Origin: CAYQTO01 sp964420455
GTDB taxonomy: Bacteria > Sumerlaeota > Sumerlaeia > SLMS01
DNA: 10,434 bases
Direction of reading: 5' to 3'
Assembly (NCBI GenBank): GCA_964420455.1
Contig: CAYQTO010000129.1
Span: forward strand, 1-10,434
The notes beneath the pieces were generated by a model. The model had not been told where the DNA came from and ran no database searches. It worked only from the letters and a program-made list of their open reading frames with translations. Below are positions 1-5,428 of the stretch, in pieces (the stretch's first letter is position 1; each line of letters starts with the position of its first letter). The position numbers and the translations under genes were made by a program.

Positions 1-439
1 CCGCCTCGCGGGCCGCGCCGGCGGCCTCCTGGATTTCCCCCTGGGCGAGGAGCGCCGCCGCCAGCCCCTCGAAGGCCGCCGCGCTGTCGGGCAACTGGCC
101 CGTCATGCGGCGATAGTGCGTTTCCGCCGCCGCCGGACGCCCTTCCTCCAGCAGCGCGATGCCATAGCCTTCCCACGCCTCCTCGAAGCTTGGCCGGAGA
201 TCCATGGCCCGGCCAAACCCGCGCCGTGCCTTGCGCCAGTCGCCCTCCTCCAGCGACGCCACCCCGAGGCGGTACCACGCGTGAATATTCTCCGGGTTGA
301 AGTCCACAACCCGCTCGAGGCGTTGCGTGTTTTCCCGGGTGCCGGGGCCAAAGTCCGGCAGGAGCCATCCCGCGCATCCGGTGACCAGCAGGACCGCCGC
401 CAGGAGCGCGGCGGCGCGCGCCGTTCGTGTTTTCCTCAT
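1..439 (-). CDS. TPR-repeat lipoprotein, partial (C-terminus beyond the left edge)
   Basis: Only the first 146 codons are in the window. The N-terminus is basic (MRKTRTAR), followed by a hydrophobic stretch and a lipobox L-V-T-G-C with the lipidated Cys at residue 22, so this is a predicted lipoprotein. From residue 51 there are two full 34-residue units (51-84 and 85-118) and the start of a third (119 on). Each shows the tetratricopeptide spacing (W/Y..LG/YG....L.EG, then A, then P near the end), so a protein-protein interaction scaffold is likely. The ATG overlaps the obgE stop as ATGA (436-439), and a GGAG lies 7 nt upstream inside obgE, so translation is probably coupled to obgE. TPR lipoproteins of this size can serve in outer-membrane assembly, secretion or polysaccharide export. 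Nothing here selects among these, and the specific function is unknown. Confidence 0.85.
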   Translation of the reverse strand, partial: MRKTRTARAAALLAAVLLVTGCAGWLLPDFGPGTRENTQRLERVVDFNPENIHAWYRLGVASLEEGDWRKARRGFGRAMDLRPSFEEAWEGYGIALLEEGRPAAAETHYRRMTGQLPDSAAAFEGLAAALLAQGEIQEAAGAAREA

Positions 440-1518
440 GTGTTGTCTCCGTCCGTAGGGGGGTCGGGATCGAGCACAAGCCCCTCGAGTTGTTCCTTCA
501 GGCGGTCAAGCCCCTCGCCGGTTTCAGACGAAATCGGCACGAGGTCGATGTTTCGAGCCGCGAACGCCTTGTCTATACGCTCCCGGTCTACGGGGTCGAT
601 CAGGTCGATCTTGGAAAGACAGACGATGCGGGGCTTGTTTGGCAGCACCGGGGAGTACTCGGCGAGTTCTCGCTCGACGAGGTCGAAGGCGTAGAGGAGC
701 GCCTCCGGGTCGACGTTGGCGAGGGTGATTTCCCCGTCGGCGGTTTCGCCGCCCTCCGGGGCCACGAGGTGAATGAGTGCCTTGGTGCGTTCCACGTGGC
801 GGAGGAAGCGATCGCCGAGGCCGGCCCCCGTGTGGGCACCCTCGATGAGCCCGGGGATGTCCGCAAGGACGAGGCGGCGCTGGAAGTCGGACGCGAGGAG
901 CACCCCCAGGTTCGGCGAAAGGGTGGTGAAGGGGTAGGGGGCGATCCGGGGGTTTGCGCTGGTGAGGGCGCCGAGGAGGGTGGACTTGCCGGCGTTTGGG
1001 AGCCCTACCAGGCCGGCGTCCGCAAGCAGCTTGAGTTCGAGCGCAAGATGACGCTCCTCGCCCGGCCATCCCTCCTCCGCCTTGCGCGGCGCCTTGTGGG
1101 TTGCGGTGGCAAAGTGCTGGTTGCCCCGCCCGCCATCGCCGCCGCGGGCCACCATCAACTGCTCGCCGTGTGCCGTTACGTCGCCAATCTCCTCGCCCGT
1201 GTCCTCGTCGATCACCATGGTTCCGAGCGGCACCTTCAGGACGATGTCCCCCGCCCCCCGGCCGCTCATATTCTTGCCCATGCCATGCTTGCCGCGCTTG
1301 GCGACGAAGCTGGAGCGATACTTGAAGTCGAGCAAGGTCATCAGGTCCTCGTCGCCCTCGAGGTAGATATGCCCGCCGCGGCCGCCGTCGCCCCCGTCCG
1401 GGCCGCCGAACGGCTTCCCCTTCTCACGGAGGAAGCTGATGCACCCGGCGCCGCCGTCGCCCGCCTTCACGTGCACGCGGACGAAATCGACGAAGTTGTG
1501 TTTGCTCCCCTCGGGCAT
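436..1518 (-). CDS. obgE: Obg-family GTPase ObgE/CgtA
   Basis: Essential-type GTPase that binds the large ribosomal subunit and links 50S assembly to growth and stress signalling (known for the family). The 360-residue protein has the glycine-rich Obg fold at about residues 8-165 (runs such as GGPDGGDGGRGG at 38-49) and then the G domain. G1 is GLPNAGKS (172-179), G2 PFTT (196-199), G3 DIPG (220-223), G4 SKID (302-305) and G5 SSETGEG (330-336). The sequence after G3 (LIEGAHTGAGLGDRFLRH) is Obg-specific. G4 has Ser in place of the usual Asn of NKxD. There is no room for the extra C-terminal OCT domain of some homologues, and the tail is short and acidic. The ATG lies 10 bp after the gmhA stop. 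A GGGGAGG at 1532-1538 overlaps the end of gmhA, with a rather long 13-nt spacing. The stop overlaps the start of the TPR lipoprotein gene. Confidence 0.97.
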   Translation of the reverse strand: MPEGSKHNFVDFVRVHVKAGDGGAGCISFLREKGKPFGGPDGGDGGRGGHIYLEGDEDLMTLLDFKYRSSFVAKRGKHGMGKNMSGRGAGDIVLKVPLGTMVIDEDTGEEIGDVTAHGEQLMVARGGDGGRGNQHFATATHKAPRKAEEGWPGEERHLALELKLLADAGLVGLPNAGKSTLLGALTSANPRIAPYPFTTLSPNLGVLLASDFQRRLVLADIPGLIEGAHTGAGLGDRFLRHVERTKALIHLVAPEGGETADGEITLANVDPEALLYAFDLVERELAEYSPVLPNKPRIVCLSKIDLIDPVDRERIDKAFAARNIDLVPISSETGEGLDRLKEQLEGLVLDPDPPTDGDNT

Positions 1519-1528
1519 GGCGGCCGCG

Positions 1529-2119
1529 TTACCTCCCCTCGGTAAAGGCGGCGTCGATCATCGTGCACCAAGCGTGGAGGACAAAGATGTGCATTTCCTG
1601 GATGCGGGCGGTGGTGCGGCCGGGGATGGCGACGACGTGGTCGCAGACCGGCGCCGCATGAGAGGCATCGATGCCGACCAGGCCGATGGTGGTGAGCCCG
1701 AGTGCCCGGCCCCGTTGGAGGGCGGCGAGCACATTGGCCGACCGGCCGCTGGTGCTTATGCCGATGAGCACGTCGCCGGCGCGGCCGAGGGCCTCCACCT
1801 GGCGGGCGAAGACTCGCTCGTAGCCGAAATCGTTGCTGATCGACGTGAGGGCGCTGGAATCCACCGTGAGGGCGAAGGCAGGCAGGGCCTCGCGGTGGCG
1901 AACGTCAAAGAGGCCAGTCAGTTCCGCGGCGAAGTGTTGCGCGTCGGCGGCGCTCCCGCCGTTGCCGCAGGCAAGGACGTTGGCCCCGTTGCGCAACGCG
2001 TCGACCACCGCCGCGCCGGCGGTTTCGATCGCCTCGGTGCCTTGCGCCTGCACCTCCTGCACGAGCGCGGCATGGTCCGCCAGCAGCCCCTCAACAAGTT
2101 CCCGGTCCTTCGTGCTCAC
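1529..2119 (-). CDS. gmhA: Sedoheptulose-7-phosphate isomerase (D-glycero-D-manno-heptose 7-phosphate synthesis)
   Basis: First committed step of ADP-heptose synthesis for the LPS inner core: a cytoplasmic aldose-ketose isomerase acting on sedoheptulose 7-phosphate. The 196-residue length is normal for GmhA. The SIS fold shows the phosphate-binding loop GNGGSAADAQHFAAEL (52-67) and ISTSGRSANV (121-130). E66 and H177 (in TARIQEMH) fit the catalytic Glu and His known from the E. coli enzyme (E65, H180). The start is GTG, overlapping the hldE stop as GTGA (2116-2119), with only a weak AAGG upstream, so initiation probably depends on ribosomes finishing hldE. The only nearby ATG is in the hldE frame and cannot serve. 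DiaA-like SIS proteins are the main alternative, but the neighbouring hldE makes GmhA much more likely. Confidence 0.95.
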   Translation of the reverse strand: MSTKDRELVEGLLADHAALVQEVQAQGTEAIETAGAAVVDALRNGANVLACGNGGSAADAQHFAAELTGLFDVRHREALPAFALTVDSSALTSISNDFGYERVFARQVEALGRAGDVLIGISTSGRSANVLAALQRGRALGLTTIGLVGIDASHAAPVCDHVVAIPGRTTARIQEMHIFVLHAWCTMIDAAFTEGR

Positions 2120-3603
2120 ATCTTCGCCTTTCGCTTGGGGGGGGATGTGGGGCGCTGGGCCCGCTCGAGGAGGGCGCTGATTCGCGGGCCGTCGCTGACG
2201 GGAACGAGCCGCACCTCCCCGCCATATTCGCGCACCAACTCATGGCCCACCACGTCCTCGATCGTGGCCCCCGGCGGGGCACCCTTCACGAGCACCTCCG
2301 GCCGCAACTGTTCGAGCAGCCGCACCGGAGTGTCCTCGTCGAAAAAGACCAGATAATCGACCGACGGCAGGGCGGAAAGGAGTTCGGCGCGTTCGCGGCC
2401 TTGGAGGATCGGGCGCGGGGCTCCCTTCAGACGCCGGGTCGACTCGTCGCTGTTGAGCGCCACCACGAGACAGTCGCCCAGCTCCCGCGCCTGGTCCAGC
2501 AGCCGCACATGGCCGTGGTGCAGCAGGTCGAAGAAGCCGTTTGTAAAGACGAGGCGGCGGCCGTTTTGGCGGAGCGAGCGGACGATATGGAGCAGCTCCG
2601 GGGCGGTGACGAGCTTGCGCGGGGGGCCGGCCTGGTCCTCCTGGCATTCGAGACGAAGGCGCTCGGCGGAGACGGTGGCCACGCCGGCGAGGCCGACGAC
2701 GATCCCGGCCGCGGCGTTGCCGAGATAAGCCGCCTCGGCAACATCCGCCCCGCAGAAGAGGGCCAGCCCAAGCGTCGCGATCACCGTGTCGCCAGCGCCG
2801 GTCACGTCGAACACGGCCCGCGCGCGGGTGGGGATGTGCCTTGCCGTGCCCCGCCGCGGGAACACGCTGATCCCCGCCGCACCGCGCGTGATCACGACCG
2901 CGGCCGCCTGCGTCGACCGGCGCAACTCCCGCGCCGCCTCCGCCGCCGAACTGTCGTCCACCACTGCGATGGCGCTTTCCTCCGACGCCTCCTTCTGGTT
3001 CGGGGTGATCACCGACGCCCCGCGATAGCGCCGGTAGTCGCGCCCCTTGGGATCCACCACAACGGCAAGGCCCGCAGCACGGGCCGCGGCAAACACGGCC
3101 TCCAGCACCTCCGGCACGAGCAATCCCTTGCCATAGTCCGACACGATGATGCCGGCGCACTTGGGCGCGAGGCGGTTCACCGCGCGGATGACGCGCTGGC
3201 GGGTTTCGGCGGAGACCGGCGCGGCGGTCTCCCGGTCCAGCCGCAGCATCTGCTGGCCCTGGGCCATGCAGCGGGTCTTGAGCGTGGTCGGGCGGCCGCG
3301 CTCACGGACGAGCGTTGCTCTGAGCCCCTCGTGCGCCTCCAGCAGCCCCCCAAGCTGCCCGCCCCCCTCGTCGTCACCCACCACCCCGAGCAGTTCCGCC
3401 CGCGCGCCGAGGGCCACCAGGTTCGCCGCCACGTTTGCGGCCCCGCCCGGCAACCAGTCCTCGCCCCGCACCGCCACGATGGGCACCGGCGCCTCGGGCG
3501 ACGTCCGCGTTACCTCGCCACGGATGTAATGGTCCAGAATCAGGTCTCCAATGACGAGGACCCGCGTTCCGGCAAACCGCGCAATGTGGTCGATGGGTGG
3601 CAT
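2116..3603 (-). CDS. hldE: Bifunctional heptose 7-phosphate kinase / heptose 1-phosphate adenylyltransferase
   Basis: Two-domain enzyme of ADP-heptose synthesis, 495 residues (E. coli HldE is about 477). The N-terminal PfkB/ribokinase half (about 1-325) has PGGAANVAAN (52-61), DYGKG (156-160), DPKG (184-187) and the anion-hole/catalytic GAGDT (269-273, base D272). The C-terminal nucleotidyltransferase half (about 345-480) has FTNGFFDLLHHGH with HxGH at 362-365, then NSDESTRRLKG (384-394). Two later motifs depart from the family: the usual VKGGDY reads VKGAPP (439-444), and the GxSTT motif near the end reads GPRIS (472-476). The kinase half therefore looks intact and the adenylyltransferase half atypical. 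The tail is basic (PPKRKAKM). The ATG is preceded by a pyrimidine run (TTCCCTTCCTCCCCAGC) with no Shine-Dalgarno, 58 bp after yebC, and the stop overlaps gmhA. Confidence 0.95.
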   Translation of the reverse strand: MPPIDHIARFAGTRVLVIGDLILDHYIRGEVTRTSPEAPVPIVAVRGEDWLPGGAANVAANLVALGARAELLGVVGDDEGGGQLGGLLEAHEGLRATLVRERGRPTTLKTRCMAQGQQMLRLDRETAAPVSAETRQRVIRAVNRLAPKCAGIIVSDYGKGLLVPEVLEAVFAAARAAGLAVVVDPKGRDYRRYRGASVITPNQKEASEESAIAVVDDSSAAEAARELRRSTQAAAVVITRGAAGISVFPRRGTARHIPTRARAVFDVTGAGDTVIATLGLALFCGADVAEAAYLGNAAAGIVVGLAGVATVSAERLRLECQEDQAGPPRKLVTAPELLHIVRSLRQNGRRLVFTNGFFDLLHHGHVRLLDQARELGDCLVVALNSDESTRRLKGAPRPILQGRERAELLSALPSVDYLVFFDEDTPVRLLEQLRPEVLVKGAPPGATIEDVVGHELVREYGGEVRLVPVSDGPRISALLERAQRPTSPPKRKAKM

Positions 3604-3629
3604 GCTGGGGAGGAAGGGAACCGGCGACA

Positions 3630-3657
3630 GCGCAGGGGCGCAAGGCCTGCGCGCCCC
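3630..3657 (-). other. Two mutually exclusive GC-rich hairpins between yebC and hldE
   Basis: In the 58-bp gap two 7-bp perfect inverted repeats share bases. GCGCAGG (3630-3636) pairs with CCTGCGC (3646-3652), and GGGGCGC (3635-3641) pairs with GCGCCCC (3651-3657). Each has a 9-nt loop, so only one can form at a time. No T-tract follows on the coding strand, so a classical intrinsic terminator is not supported. An mRNA stability or processing structure, or a weak attenuator, is possible. In a sequence this GC-rich such pairings can also arise by chance. Confidence 0.4.
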
Positions 3658-3661
3658 CGTC

Positions 3662-4390
3662 TCAATCCTCCTCCGGCTCCTCGAGGTTGCTCGCCACGTC
3701 CGTCACGTCCTCATTGTCGTCGAGGACGTCGAGCAGTTTCTGGCACTGCTCGAGTTCCTTTCCCTCGAGCTTCACCCAGGTGCTGGGCAGCCGCTTGACG
3801 CTGCTGCTCGTGACCTTCAGGCCGGCCTTCTCAAACGCTTCGCGGACGTCCTGGAGGCTTTCCGGCTCGCATTCGACCATGAAGTAGCCGTCGCCCTGGT
3901 TGTCGACATCTTCCGCCCCGGCCTCCAGGGCCGCCTCCATCACCTGGTCCTCTTCCCCCTCCTCGATGTCGATCAGCCCCTTGCGCGTGAACAGGTAGGA
4001 CACGCAGCCCGTCTGGCCCAGGTTCCCGTTGTGCTTGTTGAAGGCATGGCGGACTTCCGCCGCCGCGCGGTTCTTGTTGTCGGTTGTGACGTTCACCATG
4101 ATGGCGACGCCGCCGGGGCCGTAGCCCTCGTAGGTGATTTCCTCCAGCGCCTCGCCGCCGAGCTCGCCGGCCCCCTTCTTGATCGCCCGTTCCATCGTGT
4201 CCTTCGGCATGTTGACGTCCTTCGCGGCCTGAATCGCCGTGCGAAGGCGGGGGTTCGCGTCGGCGTCCGACCCCCCGAGGCGCGCCGCCACCGTCAATTC
4301 CTTGATCACGCGGGTGAACAGCTTCCCGCGCTTCGCGTCGATGATCGCCTTCTTGTGCTTGATGGAATGCCATTTACTGTGGCCGGACAT
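3662..4390 (-). CDS. yebC: YebC/PmpR/TACO1-family protein
   Basis: The 242-residue protein is near the usual YebC length of about 240-250. It begins with the family signature MSGHSKWHSIKHKKA and continues with DAKRGKLFTRVIKELTVAAR (18-37), NPRLRTAI (46-53), NMPKDTMERAIKKG (60-73), YEGYGPGGVAIMV (87-99), TDNKNR (103-108) and LGQTGCVSYLF (124-134). The C-terminus is acidic. The family was long annotated as a transcriptional regulator. Work on bacterial and mitochondrial members supports a role in translation, including relief of stalling at proline-rich stretches. The start at 4390 is set by this signature and by AGGAGG 9 nt upstream. An in-frame ATG at 4447 would add 19 unconserved residues and falls in a leader hairpin. 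It is the first gene of the left block and is followed after 58 bp by hldE. Confidence 0.95.
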   Translation of the reverse strand: MSGHSKWHSIKHKKAIIDAKRGKLFTRVIKELTVAARLGGSDADANPRLRTAIQAAKDVNMPKDTMERAIKKGAGELGGEALEEITYEGYGPGGVAIMVNVTTDNKNRAAAEVRHAFNKHNGNLGQTGCVSYLFTRKGLIDIEEGEEDQVMEAALEAGAEDVDNQGDGYFMVECEPESLQDVREAFEKAGLKVTSSSVKRLPSTWVKLEGKELEQCQKLLDVLDDNEDVTDVASNLEEPEED

Positions 4391-4399
4391 TACGGCGGT

Positions 4400-4405
4400 C
4401 CTCCT
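4400..4405 (-). promoter_or_regulatory. Strong ribosome binding site of yebC
   Basis: AGGAGG on the coding strand, 9 nt before the ATG at 4390. It is the best Shine-Dalgarno in the window and decides the yebC start against the upstream in-frame ATG at 4447. Confidence 0.85.
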
Positions 4406-4423
4406 GAGGGGAAACGGCGTGGG

Positions 4424-4447
4424 ATGGGGCCGCTCGCAAGGCCCCAT
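4424..4447 (-). promoter_or_regulatory. Perfect 8-bp leader hairpin upstream of yebC
   Basis: ATGGGGCC (4440-4447 read on the minus strand) pairs perfectly with GGCCCCAT (4424-4431) around the 8-nt loop TTGCGAGC. It lies 33-57 nt before the yebC start, between the candidate promoter and the ribosome binding site, so it would form in the mRNA leader. No T-tract follows. It may stabilise the mRNA or serve as a protein-binding element. The role is inferred. Confidence 0.5.
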
Positions 4448-4462
4448 GGGGAAAAGCGGAGG

Positions 4463-4493
4463 AGCGTAGTCAATCCCCCCGCGCGACGGTCAA
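4463..4493 (-). promoter_or_regulatory. Candidate sigma-70-type promoter for the yebC-hldE-gmhA-obgE block
   Basis: On the coding strand, TTGACC (4488-4493) matches 5 of 6 bases of the -35 consensus. TACGCT (4463-4468) carries the conserved TA...T of the -10 box. The spacer is 19 bp, longer than the optimal 17. Transcription would start near 4456, giving a leader of about 65 nt that contains the hairpin and the strong ribosome binding site. The position between the methyltransferase stop and yebC fits a promoter for the left block. Confidence 0.45.
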
Positions 4494-4521
4494 GACCATT
4501 GCGCTGGGCGGGCTGTCGCCC

Positions 4522-5283
4522 CTAGCCCACGTCCGTCAGGCGGTAAACCCGGTCCGAGGAGCTTTCCCCCCTTGGCCGCGTTCCCCCGAAAAGCCCCACC
4601 CCCAGATACTTCGTGAACACTTCCACCTCTTCGTAGCCCATCTGGCGAAGCCAGTCGCACTGGAGCTCGGCCGGGGCGGGGGAGGACTTGCCACAGGAGC
4701 ACACAAGCTCCGTCGTCTGGTGCCCGTCCTCGTGGGGATGCTCGGGCCAGACACCGGTGGCTCTGCGCTTCGCGGCGACCGTGTCCTGAAACAACTCCTG
4801 GGAAGCCTCGGACGCCGTTGAGACGTAGTCGAGGTTCAGGAAGATGCCGCCGGGCTGGAGCAAATCGTAGATTTCACGGAAGCTCCGCCACTTCCGCAGG
4901 TCGCTCTGACGATGAAAGGTGGTTCCCGAAACAATCACCTCGAAGGGGCCCCGGTCGCGGACCTCGCGCACCCACTGGGGCTCCTCGAGCGACATGGTCA
5001 GGTGCTCCACCCGTTCACCATGGATCTGGTAATCCGCATGGCGGGGTTCCGCCACCACACAGTCGACAAAGTGGAGATGGACTCCCTCCGAGAGGGGGAA
5101 CTCCTCGAGGAGAAGGAGGCCGAGGTCGCCCCCAATGCTGCCAAGATCGGCGAACCGGCGCAGGCACGGGCTCTTGCGCCGGAGGAGTGCGACCATCGTC
5201 TCCATCGCCTGGTCGCCATTGGGGATGGCCCTGCCCAGCAAACTGTCTTGCGAGGTCCTTCTGTCGTGCCCCGAGTTGTTCAT
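4522..5283 (-). CDS. Class I SAM-dependent methyltransferase of unknown substrate
   Basis: With the start at 5283 the protein has 253 residues. Motif I is FADLGSIGGDLG (44-55), a relaxed form of the SAM-binding DxGxGxG loop. The middle contains FEVIVSGTTFHRQSDLRKW and then a post-motif LLQPGGIFLNLDYVS, typical of Rossmann methyltransferases (LkPGGxhxxxD). The end, MGYEEVEVFTKYLGVGLFGG, matches the closing beta-hairpin of this group. A CSC pair lies in ELVCSCGKSS. The substrate cannot be told. The frame stays open to an ATG at 5373 (283 residues), but those 30 residues are AT-rich, look like intergenic DNA and have no Shine-Dalgarno before them. The start at 5283 has only a weak GGA. The gene stands alone between two gaps of more than 100 bp and seems somewhat less GC-rich than its neighbours, so it may be a later insertion. 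Confidence 0.8.
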   Translation of the reverse strand: MNNSGHDRRTSQDSLLGRAIPNGDQAMETMVALLRRKSPCLRRFADLGSIGGDLGLLLLEEFPLSEGVHLHFVDCVVAEPRHADYQIHGERVEHLTMSLEEPQWVREVRDRGPFEVIVSGTTFHRQSDLRKWRSFREIYDLLQPGGIFLNLDYVSTASEASQELFQDTVAAKRRATGVWPEHPHEDGHQTTELVCSCGKSSPAPAELQCDWLRQMGYEEVEVFTKYLGVGLFGGTRPRGESSSDRVYRLTDVG

Positions 5284-5394
5284 CGCGGTTCCACTGCAAA
5301 TACGTGTTTGTAACTTTGGCGGAATGTTCAGCCTACCACGTTCCAAGAGGTCAACGATAATTGATTGAAACATTTGCGAGGGGGAGCAATTTCG

Positions 5395-5410
5395 AAAAAA
5401 GGAAAAAAAT
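5395..5410 (-). terminator. Double T-tract after the subtilase gene, possible terminator
   Basis: The coding strand reads TTTTTTTCCTTTTTT, beginning about 20 nt after the subtilase stop. This is conspicuous in a GC-rich region. The short stretch before it (5411-5428) offers only a 3-bp GAC/GTC pairing, so the stem expected of an intrinsic terminator is missing. Termination here is plausible because the next gene is about 110-145 bp away, but the mechanism is unsupported. Confidence 0.3.
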
Positions 5411-5428
5411 AGACATGCATTACCGTCG

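Noticed and set aside
427..1545. Long plus-strand open frame antisense to obgE
   Set aside because: The minus strand encodes a complete ObgE with all G motifs. The plus frame has no recognisable domain and is the usual result of high GC content.
2242..3798. Long plus-strand open frame antisense to hldE
   Set aside because: His/Arg-rich and without any motif. It runs across the end of hldE into yebC, while both minus-strand genes are clearly real.
4391..4447. Longer yebC beginning at the ATG at 4447
   Set aside because: The added 19 residues are not part of the YebC family, and the ATG lies in a hairpin. AGGAGG directly precedes the ATG at 4390, which starts the conserved SGHSKW.
4506..4521. 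GGGCG/CGCCC hairpin just after the methyltransferase stop as a terminator
   Set aside because: Only 5 bp with a 6-nt loop and no T-tract. Expected often by chance at this GC content.
5371..5410. Small gene or RNA gene in the AT-rich gap
   Set aside because: No supported reading frame apart from the methyltransferase extension, and no tRNA-like or other recognisable RNA fold.
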